A stretch of DNA of 64,000 bases from Cylindrospermum stagnale PCC 7417 (GCF_000317535.1 NC_019757.1:2248501-2312500), one strand, 5' to 3'; positions 16,818-26,807 are shown, counted from the stretch's first letter. Made by a program: numbers and translations. Notes: a model not told the origin generated them from the letters alone.

Positions 16818-19007
16818 ATGGAATTTGATTTTTTACCGAAATTACCAAAGTCAAATCTAGACGATCGCACATTTCAAGATTTAGTAGAAGAGTGCATCCT
16901 GCGGATTCCTCGCTACTGTCCAGAGTGGACGAATTATAACCCCAGTGATCCGGGCATGACGCTGATTGAGTTATTTGCCTGGTTAACTGACCAAATGTTG
17001 CTGCGGTTCAACCAAGTACCACAGCGCAATTATGTGACTTTTTTGGAATTGCTGGGGGTACGGTTGCTGGCCCCTGCGCCCGCAGTGTCAGATATTACTT
17101 TTTATTTGAGTGCGGCTTTACCCACTAGCTACACGATTCCGGCGGGGGTGGAGATAGCAACGGTACGAACCGAAACCGAGGAAGCAATAACTTTTGCCAC
17201 TGATCGTCAGCTAATCATTGACAAACCCTACATTCGCCATTTTCTGACTTCCCAGACTGTAGAAGATAAACCGCAAATATTGCGCGATCGCTTTACCAAC
17301 TTGTGGACTACGCGCTCTGATGGTGAGTGGTACGGTAGAGAGTTAGCATTTTTTGACGAGCAACCCCAACCAGGAAACAGCTTTTATTTAGTTATCGATG
17401 GGAATTGCCAGTGTGATGGCAATGTTTTAGCGTTGAAATTTCAAGGGGAAGCGGCAACAAGTACAGGTATTAATCCTGATGCTCCACCCCGGCTCTGGGA
17501 AGCTTGGAACGGCGTCTACTGGGAATCAGTTCTCCTCACAGAATCGGATGACAGCACCAGAGGCTTCAGTTTTAGCGAATTGGCGGCCCTCGGAGGTAAT
17601 CCTTTACAAGGTGCAGATGTGGTGCTGCATCTTCCCCAAAGCTGGCCTGTGACTACCTTTACTGCCTACCAAGGGCGCTGGTTGCGTTGCGTCCACACCG
17701 CCACCTTTGTCAATAAACCCGGATACAGCAATTCTCCCCGAATAGTTGGTTTGGCTGTCAGATCAATTGGTGGGACTGTGGGAGCCAGCCAAAGTGAAGT
17801 AATTCGCGATGAAATTTTGGGGGAAAGTGACGGTCTACCCGGTCAGACTTTTCAGTTGCAGGGAGTTCCTGTTTTGAACCGCCGGGAAGATGAATATATT
17901 CTCGTTTCACCACCTAGTGCCCTACCGCAAAGATGGCAAGAAGTCAAAGATTTTGCCGAATCAAGTTCCCAAGATTTACATTACGTGATTGATTCGCGCA
18001 CAGGGATAGTGCAGTTTGGACCGCTGATTCGCGAAGCTGGCCAACTCCAGCAGCAAACTCAGTTTCGGGCGATCACGCAAACAGGAAAACTCAATACATT
18101 GCCAAACCCAGCCATCAATGATGAATTAGAGCGGCAATATGGGGCTGTACCGCCGAGAGGCTCAATGATTCGGATGGTTGGTTACCGCAGCGGTGGCGGG
18201 TGCAAAGGTAATGTGCAGAAAGAAGCAATTAGGGTGGCAAAAACAGCAATTCCCTATGTTGCCAAAGTGTTAAATCACACGGCTGCCAGAAACGGAGCCG
18301 ATGCCGAATCCTTGGAAGATGCTGTATTGAGAGTACCAGCAATGCTCCGGACGCGCGATCGCGCCGTCACACCAGAAGACTTTGAAGTCCTGACTTTACA
18401 TGCTGGAGGTGGTGGGGTGGCCCGTGTTCGTTGTTTGCCATCAACATCTACTAAGGAAGCGGGGACAGTTAGGTTACTAGTTGTACCCGCAGCAAATACA
18501 GAAATGATCGGTCGCGGCGAAGGCATCGAACCAGAACTATTTAACCTGAATTCGCAACTCCGCGACCAGATTATGGCTTATTTAGACGAACGACGATTAT
18601 TAGGAGTGCAAGTCCGACTGCAAGCACCCGAATACGTAGGCGTGGCGGTGCAAACAGAAGTTGCTCTGGAGTCAGAGTATAACAATCCGATTGCCCAACC
18701 AGAAATTCTCTGGAAATTGCGCGTCGCCTTATATCGGTTTCTCAACCCGATTACTGGTGGTTGGGATGGTAAAGGCTGGCCCTTTGGTCGTCCTTTGTAT
18801 CCTTCAGATATTGTGAATTTGTTCCAGAAATTTCCGGCTGTGCGCTATTTGGGAGTAGTGCAGCTCTTTGAATTGCGCTATGTAGGACAAACCTGGTTGC
18901 GATCGCTGCCACAAAACCCAGTTATTGATCCTGGACCTCTAGGACTCATTTGTTCCTGGCAGAACAATCGCCTGCGCTCCGGTCACGTTGTCAATCTCAT
19001 CCAATGA
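16818..19007 (+). CDS. Baseplate J-like protein (Afp11/gp6 type)
   Basis: 729 residues, ATG 16818. The N-terminus has the family signature NYNPSDPGMTLIELFAWLTD and PQRNYVTFLELLG. The C-terminal half has the J-like core (RVPAMLRTRDRAVTPEDFE, VRLLVVPAA, YLDERRLLGVQVRLQAPEYVGVAV split by a few residues). Forms the wedge of the baseplate with the products of the gp25 and tail I genes. The stop is 6 bases before the next ATG, so the genes are coupled. Confidence 0.9.
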   Translation: MEFDFLPKLPKSNLDDRTFQDLVEECILRIPRYCPEWTNYNPSDPGMTLIELFAWLTDQMLLRFNQVPQRNYVTFLELLGVRLLAPAPAVSDITFYLSAALPTSYTIPAGVEIATVRTETEEAITFATDRQLIIDKPYIRHFLTSQTVEDKPQILRDRFTNLWTTRSDGEWYGRELAFFDEQPQPGNSFYLVIDGNCQCDGNVLALKFQGEAATSTGINPDAPPRLWEAWNGVYWESVLLTESDDSTRGFSFSELAALGGNPLQGADVVLHLPQSWPVTTFTAYQGRWLRCVHTATFVNKPGYSNSPRIVGLAVRSIGGTVGASQSEVIRDEILGESDGLPGQTFQLQGVPVLNRREDEYILVSPPSALPQRWQEVKDFAESSSQDLHYVIDSRTGIVQFGPLIREAGQLQQQTQFRAITQTGKLNTLPNPAINDELERQYGAVPPRGSMIRMVGYRSGGGCKGNVQKEAIRVAKTAIPYVAKVLNHTAARNGADAESLEDAVLRVPAMLRTRDRAVTPEDFEVLTLHAGGGGVARVRCLPSTSTKEAGTVRLLVVPAANTEMIGRGEGIEPELFNLNSQLRDQIMAYLDERRLLGVQVRLQAPEYVGVAVQTEVALESEYNNPIAQPEILWKLRVALYRFLNPITGGWDGKGWPFGRPLYPSDIVNLFQKFPAVRYLGVVQLFELRYVGQTWLRSLPQNPVIDPGPLGLICSWQNNRLRSGHVVNLIQ

Positions 19008-19013
19008 CCTTTT

Positions 19014-20063
19014 ATGGCTAGTCAAACCCTACACCTTAAACTCACGCCGATGCAAATACCGGACGCGGTGCAGCCGTCAGCAGTCAGTACAGGTGCAGCC
19101 GATTCTCAGCGTTCAGCACTCAGCACTCAGCACTCAGTCATATCTGGGTGTGACGTGGTGGTTTACCCCAGAGAACCTAGTGAAATAGTTTTGCAGCTAG
19201 AAAACCTGGGAAGTCGAAATCTGCGATTAAATGTCCAAATTGAGGGCAATTTTCCCTCTGATTGGTATCGCATCGGCATGGAAGGTTATGATCTGGCACC
19301 GCGATCGCGAATGGATGTCGCCCTCTACTTCCAAATTCCAGTTGATTTCTTTGAAAATCAAGGGTCTTTGCCCCCAGGTCAGTCATTGGTACTAGATTAT
19401 AACTGCCGCCTGCTTGTCTACCACGTAGAAGAAAATGGCGGCAGGTTATTAATTGAAACAGCCGGCTTAAATCTGTATATTCGTCCCCGCAGCTTATATC
19501 TGGATTTTTTGCCCAGCCTCTATCGAGAAGTAGACTTTATTGGTCGCTTCTTGAAAATTTTCGAGCAGGCTTTTGAACCAGCAGTTCATACCCTAGATAA
19601 CCTCTGGGCTTACCTAGACCCGATAACTGCACCTCAATCAATGCTGCCTTTTCTGGCTTACTGGGTAGCTTGGCCAATGGACAGTCGTTGGACTGTAGAA
19701 CGGCAACGCTATCTGATTCGTTCAGCTGTTGAGCTTTACCGCTGGCGGGGAACGCGCCGGGGTTTACGGCTATACATCCATCTTTATACAAACTTAAATC
19801 TAGACGAACATCTACCCTCAGAAGCTCATAAGCACATTGGCATTGAAGAAATCAGCGGTCAAGGCTTTGTTCTCGGCGACACAAGGATAGGTGAAGATGC
19901 CATGATTGGCGGTGGACGTCCCTATCATTTTATTGTCCGCCTGCGCCCTGACTACCCAAACCAGGTAGATGAACAATTAGTCCGCCACATTATTGATCAA
20001 GAAAAACCTGCTTTCTGCACCTATGAACTTTATATAGAAGCACCATTAGTCGATAGTCAATAG
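19014..20063 (+). CDS. Phage tail protein I-like baseplate protein (Afp12 type) with N-terminal Ig-like extension
   Basis: 349 residues, ATG 6 bases after the baseplate J stop. Residues about 165-265 fit tail protein I (LPSLYREVDFIGRFLKIFEQ, LPFLAYWVAWPMDSRW, YRWRGTRRGLRLYIHLYT). The N-terminal 150 residues are an Ig-like beta domain (VVVYPREPSEIVLQLENLG, FPSDWYRIGMEGYDLAPRS), similar in style to domains in the products at 21403 and 23807. Residues about 33-43 (SQRSALSTQHS) are encoded by the heptamer repeat at 19113-19140, an unusual insertion in coding sequence. Confidence 0.85.
   Translation: MASQTLHLKLTPMQIPDAVQPSAVSTGAADSQRSALSTQHSVISGCDVVVYPREPSEIVLQLENLGSRNLRLNVQIEGNFPSDWYRIGMEGYDLAPRSRMDVALYFQIPVDFFENQGSLPPGQSLVLDYNCRLLVYHVEENGGRLLIETAGLNLYIRPRSLYLDFLPSLYREVDFIGRFLKIFEQAFEPAVHTLDNLWAYLDPITAPQSMLPFLAYWVAWPMDSRWTVERQRYLIRSAVELYRWRGTRRGLRLYIHLYTNLNLDEHLPSEAHKHIGIEEISGQGFVLGDTRIGEDAMIGGGRPYHFIVRLRPDYPNQVDEQLVRHIIDQEKPAFCTYELYIEAPLVDSQ
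19113..19140 (+). repeat. Heptamer tandem repeat (CAGCACT) inside the tail protein I gene
   Basis: GTTCAGCACTCAGCACTCAG and on: three CAGCACT units plus flanking variants. The same heptamer occurs at about 21386-21400 just before the ATG at 21403. Short tandem heptamers are a known feature of heterocystous cyanobacterial genomes; here one is translated. Confidence 0.75.
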
Positions 20064-20102
20064 TTGTGTTGTTTTTTTTGAATTTTTAAGTTTGAATTAA
20101 TT

Positions 20103-21353
20103 ATGTTTCCAGCACCACAGATTAAACCTTTAGAGCGCTTGCAAATTCAAGATGGTTTGTTGATTAATGCCGAACGTTGGCTGCGATCGCACAATTACCA
20201 CCGTCAGCGCCAAAATATTCATTATCAGTCCCTTAACCAGCCGGGAATCGTTTACGGTTTGGGTGTAAGTTTAATTCCCGCACCAAAAGATATCCCCTCA
20301 CAATACAACGATCAACGATGGTTGCAAATCCAGCCAGGGATAGCAATTGATTTAGTTGGCAACCCGATTATCGTTCCCCAAGCGATAGACTTCCACTTGG
20401 CAGCTGACATTACCGAAGAAAAACCGCGTCTGATTTACATAGTGGTGAGTTATGTAGAGCCAGACAACCTGCAACGTAAACAAGTACAAGAGTTTGAACC
20501 AGAAACCTTTCGGATTTATGAAAACACATTTCCACCCAATGCAATGGAGGTGGAATTGTGTCGGATTTTGCTGCAACCGGGATTAGTCTCCTTAGAAAAT
20601 CCCAAAGATGTGTTTTTCCCCGAACTGAATACTTTAGACTTCCGTTATCGGCAAATTGCGCGATCGCGACCCAGCACCATTGTTCGCGCGGCCCATCTCC
20701 AAACCACCCAAGCAGAAGAGCCAAACAGTTTTGCCAATCTCTCTTACCTAATTCAATCCGTAGGCAGCCTTAGCCACAATTTCCAGGGAGAAGAGCAAAT
20801 TGATCAAATAGCCTTTCCCCTCAAAGATCCCACTATCGCCATTAACTACGACCTGTTATTCACCACAGGTCGTCAGCCAATATCTCTTGACCCACAAGAA
20901 CTCACAAACCTCAAAAGCTATTTAGACGCTGGCGGAGTTTTATTGGTAGAATCCCCCACCGATGCTGTAGACCGGCTAGAAAGCATCGTCGATATCACCG
21001 AACGATTAGAAACTCCTTTAGAGGATTTGCGAAAGCTAGACCGCAATTACCCAATGCGGCAGCAGCCATTTTTGTTCGCTGCCCTCCCCATCTTGAACCA
21101 AAAGCCAATTCAAATATTAATTGCAGGCGGCATTGTCTTAGTTATCGGTGACTTATCAGCCGCTTGGGGACTAGATCACAACCTTTCTCTACCACGAGAG
21201 ACAATTCGCTCGGCACAGGAACTAGGAATTAACATTCTACATTTTGCTTGGTCTAGGCGACACATGACCCAGTTGCGCCAGCAGCAGATTTCAGCAAAAC
21301 CACCCACCAAACCGGACGCTTTAAAAAGTGTCTTAAATAAGTTAGATCTTTAA
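20103..21353 (+). CDS. eCIS-associated protein: baseplate-type N-terminal domain and DUF4159-like C-terminal domain
   Basis: 416 residues. Residues 1-170 are beta-rich (RLQIQDGLLINAERWLRSH, WLQIQPGIAIDLVGNPIIVP, RLIYIVVSYVE), a layout I associate with tail or baseplate accessory proteins. The second half reads INYDLLFTTGRQPISLDPQEL, LKSYLDAGGVLLVES, INILHFAWSRRH. This suits DUF4159, a flavodoxin-like fold of unknown function. No membrane helix. Position between tail protein I and the WD40 membrane protein implies a role in the baseplate periphery. Function unproven. Confidence 0.65.
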   Translation: MFPAPQIKPLERLQIQDGLLINAERWLRSHNYHRQRQNIHYQSLNQPGIVYGLGVSLIPAPKDIPSQYNDQRWLQIQPGIAIDLVGNPIIVPQAIDFHLAADITEEKPRLIYIVVSYVEPDNLQRKQVQEFEPETFRIYENTFPPNAMEVELCRILLQPGLVSLENPKDVFFPELNTLDFRYRQIARSRPSTIVRAAHLQTTQAEEPNSFANLSYLIQSVGSLSHNFQGEEQIDQIAFPLKDPTIAINYDLLFTTGRQPISLDPQELTNLKSYLDAGGVLLVESPTDAVDRLESIVDITERLETPLEDLRKLDRNYPMRQQPFLFAALPILNQKPIQILIAGGIVLVIGDLSAAWGLDHNLSLPRETIRSAQELGINILHFAWSRRHMTQLRQQQISAKPPTKPDALKSVLNKLDL

Positions 21354-21402
21354 GTCAAACCAAATACCTACCACTCACAAAGGAAGCACTCAGCACTCAG
21401 CT

Positions 21403-23577
21403 ATGGCCGTCAAACTGATCAATGCCAATATTTCCACACAAGTACTCACATTTAAACCAGGTAGTTCACCAGCCTCTTTTGAAGTGGCTGTTGTGAATGA
21501 GAGCAATCAATTTGCTTCTTTTCAATTGGATATCATAGCGGCAGGTAGTAGCGAGAATCTGGGTGCTAACTGGTACAATATTTCCCCTGCCGTGAGTGCG
21601 AAAATCCCACCCGGAGACAGCACAAAGTTTTCGATCACGATTATTGATACACCTGTTGCTGGTTTCGTCGGCAAAATGAACCTGATAGTCCGCATCTTAT
21701 CGCTGGAACTGCGAGATGAGGACAGACAATTGCTGCGATTGGTAATAGAGCCAGGAATCGGGTCTGTACCCATGCAGATTGATTTACCTGTGCGAGAATT
21801 TACGACTCAACCAGAAGCACTCATTGAAATACCAGTCCGTGTCTTCAATCCCAGTCAAATTTCTGCTGATGTCTCACTTCGCTTGATTGGGGAGGCATCG
21901 AAGTGGCTGCTAGATGGCGAACGACGGTTACGTGTTGCTTCCGGTGCTCAGGTAGAAACAACTTTTTTCTGTCAACTACCAGTTCCACAAGAAACCATTA
22001 ACAAGCCATATCCTTTCATAATTGAAGCTACACATACTAATGGTTCCTCATCTCGTAGTCCAGAAGGGGTAATTAAAATACTGCCAGCGGGATTTATCGA
22101 TTTCCGCTGCTTTCCAGAAAAACAGCAGATTCCTGCATCTCGTCCCTGGTTACCTCAGTTGCGGACTAACTCGGCAACTTACCAAGTTGAGTATCAGAAT
22201 GCTAGCAATTTAACTCGGCAGATGCGCGTTGATGTCAGAAAAGCCGACGAGGAACAGTCGAAATGTTTTCTGGATATTCAGCCAGAAATGGTAGACCTGA
22301 ATCCAGGTGAGATGAAACAATTGCAGATATTGGTGAGCAAGCGTCGTTCCTGGTTTGGTCTAGCTCAAAAACTCTCATTTATCGTCCAGGCGATAGCACC
22401 AGATCAGCGGATTAATATCACCAATGAAAAGCATCTCATCAAACTCACTATCCATCCTGTATTGCATCCCTGGCTACAGTTACTGCTAGGAATTCTACTG
22501 GCATTTCTCCTCTGGCAATTGTCGTGGCTCAACCCCGATAACCCATTTTTTGGACATCAGCGTTCTGTCACTTCTGTGCAACTGAATGGCGTGGGTGATA
22601 AAGCTGTGAGTGGCTCTCAAGACCAAAGCATCATCAGATGGAATACTCGCGGCTTTAGCAATCCATTGGTCAATCAACATGATGCAACTCTGGCAAAAAA
22701 TATCAGTAAATCTGTGCGTGTTGTCCGCTATAAACCTGTAGATAATGATGTAGTGGCAGCGGGTTTAGAAAATGGAGAAATCCAACTTTGGGACGTAATT
22801 TCTCCTAGCAAAAAGCCTAAAGCTACTTTTTCTTTGAATAAAGATGACCGTGTTTTTGATTTAAAGTTTAGCCCAAGTTCTCAATATCTATTCAGCGGTC
22901 ACGGCAGCGGTTTAGTTTTGCAATGGAATATTAATGATGCTCTGTTAACTAGCGCTACCAGTGCAAATGAATCTGTAAAGTTTAATCGGCCTGAAAAAAT
23001 TAAGAAATTTAATTTTGCTATTTATAGTTTGGCACTGGTGGGAAAAGAAAGGGAAAATTTGGTGATTGGACAGAGGTACAACAACTTAGAAGTATGGAAT
23101 TGGCAGAAAGATAAAACTTTTAAAATGCCCTACAAGCCGGCAGGTAGTCAAGAAGATTATATTTTTAGTTTGGCTAGTCCTGAATACAAACCCAATCTGT
23201 TGGCAACAGCCGATAACCAAGGGCGAATTACTTTATGGGATATGCAACCATGCCTAGAAAATAAAGGTGAGTGTACAGTTATTGATCAATGGATTGATGG
23301 CCACGGCGGTAAGGCTGTGCGTTCGGTTGCTATCAGTGGTGATGGTTGCTATTTGGTAAGTGGGGGTGATGATGGTCGGGTGATATTATGGCCCTTGACC
23401 AAAGAAGGTAAGCGTGCATTACCTACAGGTAAACCAGTACGTTCTACGGCATATAAATTTAATAGTGTTGATATCAAAATAGTTAAAAAAAGGATTTTAG
23501 TGCTAAGTGGAGATGATCGGAAGAAAGTGAGCTTAGATTTTATGGAAACAGACAGAAAATCCCAGTGTATTCAATAG
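21403..23577 (+). CDS. Single-pass membrane protein: Ig-like domains and WD40 propeller
   Basis: 724 residues; start preceded by a heptamer repeat and no clear Shine-Dalgarno. Residues 1-350 are Ig-like beta domains (SFEVAVVNESNQFASFQLDI, NWYNISPAVSAKIPPGD). A membrane helix follows at about 356-376 (LLLGILLAFLLWQLSW). Residues 385-720 hold WD40 repeats (HQRSVTSVQLNGVGDKAVSG..D.SIIRWN; AVRSVAISGDGCYLVSGGDDGRVILWP). There is no cleavable signal, so one face is cytoplasmic. WD40 parts usually bind proteins. In this locus it could anchor the particle to a membrane; inference. Confidence 0.75.
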   Translation: MAVKLINANISTQVLTFKPGSSPASFEVAVVNESNQFASFQLDIIAAGSSENLGANWYNISPAVSAKIPPGDSTKFSITIIDTPVAGFVGKMNLIVRILSLELRDEDRQLLRLVIEPGIGSVPMQIDLPVREFTTQPEALIEIPVRVFNPSQISADVSLRLIGEASKWLLDGERRLRVASGAQVETTFFCQLPVPQETINKPYPFIIEATHTNGSSSRSPEGVIKILPAGFIDFRCFPEKQQIPASRPWLPQLRTNSATYQVEYQNASNLTRQMRVDVRKADEEQSKCFLDIQPEMVDLNPGEMKQLQILVSKRRSWFGLAQKLSFIVQAIAPDQRINITNEKHLIKLTIHPVLHPWLQLLLGILLAFLLWQLSWLNPDNPFFGHQRSVTSVQLNGVGDKAVSGSQDQSIIRWNTRGFSNPLVNQHDATLAKNISKSVRVVRYKPVDNDVVAAGLENGEIQLWDVISPSKKPKATFSLNKDDRVFDLKFSPSSQYLFSGHGSGLVLQWNINDALLTSATSANESVKFNRPEKIKKFNFAIYSLALVGKERENLVIGQRYNNLEVWNWQKDKTFKMPYKPAGSQEDYIFSLASPEYKPNLLATADNQGRITLWDMQPCLENKGECTVIDQWIDGHGGKAVRSVAISGDGCYLVSGGDDGRVILWPLTKEGKRALPTGKPVRSTAYKFNSVDIKIVKKRILVLSGDDRKKVSLDFMETDRKSQCIQ

Positions 23578-23806
23578 TGATTGAGGCTAGTTTTAAGTTA
23601 ATAGAATCTGAGATCAACAAGTTTTGCAGAAGTTAAAGTAAATTGGATTTGAGTTGATGAATAATTGAAAAAACCTGTCAGAACTTTTAGCTAAATAGTG
23701 GGTCAAATACTGAGTTTTAGAAAGGAAAAAATCATTTCGACTCAAAACTAATTACACCTTTGCTTTCTCAACACTATAAAACTCAGCACTACATGGGGGA
23801 ATAAGC

Positions 23807-26608
23807 GTGACTACAGATTCAAGAATCACAGATTCAAAACCAGGTTTGAGTATGGCAGAGGTGCTGACACTGCCGACTCAACAACGCAAAATAGTTCAGT
23901 GGATCATGAAGCGATCGCCTGAGGGAGTAACTCTCGCCCAAGCGGCGGCTCAAATAGACCAAGAGGAACAAGCTACCCTGGCTTTGTTGGATGAGTTAAT
24001 TGATCAAGGTTTTGTCCAACAAATCTTAGCAGATGGCGAGGTCAACTACCGGATTAACCTAGCTGCAAAACGTGGTATTCAGCAACAGAACCTGCAACAA
24101 ACCCTGGCCCCAGGCAGTCCCCTAGCGATAATTTTTAATCCCTCTGGGGATATCCCTGTCAAGGCAGGTGCTAATTTTGAAATTTATGTCACGGTGACCA
24201 ATAAAGGCGCCCAGAGTGCATTAATTGATGTTTTTATCGATGAATTATCCTATCAGTTGATTGAATGGTGTAAGGCACCCCATCAACGGTTAGCCTTAGG
24301 GCCAAACTCGATCAGTGAAGTTTTATTTGAATTTGAAGTGCCTTTAGAGGCAATTCCGCAAACATATAACTATTTAATAGTCGTTGATGCGCCGTCCCAT
24401 TACCCAGAAGATACGCCGATTCGCCATAATGCGCGAATTCAGGTGATGCCGGCGATTGAAACCGTTGTTCGGGTTAGTGATCCGACATTTACGGTTTTAC
24501 CACCCACAAGTTCGCGATCGCCAGCCCAAATTCCACCAGGAGGCATTCTTCAAGTTAATGTCAATGTCCACAACCGTTCCGACAGAGTAGACCGATTTCG
24601 CCTGAGTTGTCTAGATTTGGAAGCCAGTTGGTTTACTGTGCGCTATCCAGAAGGTATGGATCTGGTGGGACTGGTGACGCCAAATATCGGTTTGGATCTC
24701 AACCCTGGTGAAAAAGGGGAAATTATACTGCTGATTAACCCGCCAATCGGGGCTTATGCCAGCCTTTACTATCCCAGCATCCGCTTACACTGCGCCAACG
24801 ATCCAGACCTGGTGCTGTTAGATGTGGTGTATCTAGAGATCCTGCCATTCTATCTGCTGAATGTTGAACTGCTGACAGTTGTGGGTAGAGTCAGACGCCT
24901 ACATGGTGTGTATGAAGTCAAGTTGACTAATTCGGGAAACACTGTGCGGGAAGTTGTTTGTATCCCCGTGACTGCTGATGAAGACAAAATCTGTACTTAT
25001 GAAGTTTCTCCCCCTGTACTGCGCTTATTACCAGGAGAAAGAACTAATTCGCGAGTCACAGTTACTCCTACTCGGTGGTGGCGGCGGCCGATTTTAGGGG
25101 CGGGGAGGTTGCTGAATTTTCGGATTGAAATCGAAGATAAACAGCAATTACCACTGCCGAATACTACCTTTACAGGCACTTTAATCTGGGAACCTCGCCC
25201 TTGGTGGCAGTTTTTGCTGGTATTGTTGACGGTTTTAGGAACTGTCGCCGCGATCGCCTTTCTGATTTGGTGGTTGTGGCGATCGCCAGCATCACCCAGA
25301 ATCAGCAACTTTAACTCGGACGACTCCTTATATCAACAAGCCAATGGCGACTTTATTCGTCTTAATTGGCAAATCCGCAACCCCAGGCAATTGCAAAGTT
25401 TGACCCTCACCAGTTCATCGGCCAACGGCAGTGCTGCGGTGCAACCAAGAGTTTATAACTTCAACGGTAGAGTTCCCGATGAACTCCAACAATTCTGTCA
25501 AATCGCCACACTCCTCACCTGTTCAAATGTGCCTACAGATGCCTACAAAGCTGGCGATTACGTTTTTGAACTCAAAGCATTTGCCAAAAACAGGCCAGAA
25601 GCAGCAGCGGATGTGATCAAAACGACTACTATCACAATTGCCCCTGTCCCACCGCCACAAATTCTCGATTTTTCATCGGCACAACCCATCTACCAAGAAG
25701 CACCAGCCAAGAAAAAAGCCACTATAAAATCAATTAGCCCAGATACAATTCGCTTGAATTGGCGAATTAGTGACTTAGGCAAAATCAAAGAACTGCGGGT
25801 AATTGGGCGATCACCCGATGGAGTAGTTAATAGCGAACTCCAAACTTATAACCTCAATCAAGGCGTTCCTAAAGAACTGGCAGCTTTTTGTTCTCAAGAT
25901 CCAGATAAACTAAATTGTCGCAATGTACCTACCAATAATCGTGGGGCTGGCGACTACATCTTTGAATTGCAATTATTCGCAAAAACTGCTGCTGATAAAC
26001 CAACAGCATCTCAAAAAACAGATGTAATTAAAGTTCAACCCCTGCCTAGCCAAATTGTAGAATTCAAAATAGATGGCAAAAACCCATTACCTAAATATTC
26101 GATTCTCATCAACCAGCTTAAACCGATCAAATCGATCAATTTATCCTGGAAAGTAGAAGGTAGTAGCAATCTTAAAGTTGAGTTGCTACCTGCACCGGGA
26201 AATGTCACCCAAACAGGCACTATAGCTTACCCAATTAGTGACCAACCTAGTAGCGAAACAATCACCCTACAAGTAACCAGTGCTACTGGCGAAAAAATCA
26301 GTCGGGCGGTGACTATCGAAACTGTTCTTCCGCCTACACCTGCTGAAACACCGGGCTTAACGGTACCGCCAAACGCTAATGGGGTGAAGCCAACAAACGA
26401 TCTGCCGGCAATTCCGCCGACATTGGGCCAAGCTGGATCACCCGCTGGTGGTGGGGCAAATTCTCCAAATGGTTCTCCCCCAAATGGTTCTCCCACAAAT
26501 GCTTCTCCCCCTACAGATTCGCCTGCTGCTACTCCTAGCCCTAATTCACCTGCACTTTCTGAACCAGGAACACTTTCACCTTTGGAACTACCACCTGGAT
26601 TTGATTAA
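23807..26608 (+). CDS. Single-pass membrane protein: winged-helix N-terminus, Ig-like domains, proline-rich C-terminus
   Basis: 933 residues; GTG start 23807. Residues about 15-85 resemble a winged helix (LTLPTQQRKIVQWIMKRSPEGV, ATLALLDELIDQGFV). Residues 100-460 are Ig-like domains (FEIYVTVTNKGAQSALIDVF, FRLSCLDLEASWFTVRYPEG). A membrane helix lies at about 466-490 (LLVLLTVLGTVAAIAFLIWW), then three similar beta modules (ISNFNSDDSLYQ; ILDFSSAQPIYQE; IVEFKIDG) and a Pro/Ser/Asn tail. It closes the eCIS block. The winged helix may be used for protein contact rather than DNA binding. Candidate membrane anchor of the particle (inference). Confidence 0.7.
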   Translation: MTTDSRITDSKPGLSMAEVLTLPTQQRKIVQWIMKRSPEGVTLAQAAAQIDQEEQATLALLDELIDQGFVQQILADGEVNYRINLAAKRGIQQQNLQQTLAPGSPLAIIFNPSGDIPVKAGANFEIYVTVTNKGAQSALIDVFIDELSYQLIEWCKAPHQRLALGPNSISEVLFEFEVPLEAIPQTYNYLIVVDAPSHYPEDTPIRHNARIQVMPAIETVVRVSDPTFTVLPPTSSRSPAQIPPGGILQVNVNVHNRSDRVDRFRLSCLDLEASWFTVRYPEGMDLVGLVTPNIGLDLNPGEKGEIILLINPPIGAYASLYYPSIRLHCANDPDLVLLDVVYLEILPFYLLNVELLTVVGRVRRLHGVYEVKLTNSGNTVREVVCIPVTADEDKICTYEVSPPVLRLLPGERTNSRVTVTPTRWWRRPILGAGRLLNFRIEIEDKQQLPLPNTTFTGTLIWEPRPWWQFLLVLLTVLGTVAAIAFLIWWLWRSPASPRISNFNSDDSLYQQANGDFIRLNWQIRNPRQLQSLTLTSSSANGSAAVQPRVYNFNGRVPDELQQFCQIATLLTCSNVPTDAYKAGDYVFELKAFAKNRPEAAADVIKTTTITIAPVPPPQILDFSSAQPIYQEAPAKKKATIKSISPDTIRLNWRISDLGKIKELRVIGRSPDGVVNSELQTYNLNQGVPKELAAFCSQDPDKLNCRNVPTNNRGAGDYIFELQLFAKTAADKPTASQKTDVIKVQPLPSQIVEFKIDGKNPLPKYSILINQLKPIKSINLSWKVEGSSNLKVELLPAPGNVTQTGTIAYPISDQPSSETITLQVTSATGEKISRAVTIETVLPPTPAETPGLTVPPNANGVKPTNDLPAIPPTLGQAGSPAGGGANSPNGSPPNGSPTNASPPTDSPAATPSPNSPALSEPGTLSPLELPPGFD

Positions 26609-26807
26609 AAACATTCCATACAAGTTAGTCGGGTGGGCCTAATCTACCTGAAATCCAATACGGTTTAGTTAAAGCTTAACTCATTGTAAAAGTCAATTTG
26701 TTTAACGTAGACGCGGAGCGGCGTGCCGCAGGCTACCGCAAAGGACGCAAAGGAAGAGAAGGAAGAAAAGCCTCACTGAACTGTATTGACCTAAAGTCAA
26801 ATATTTT

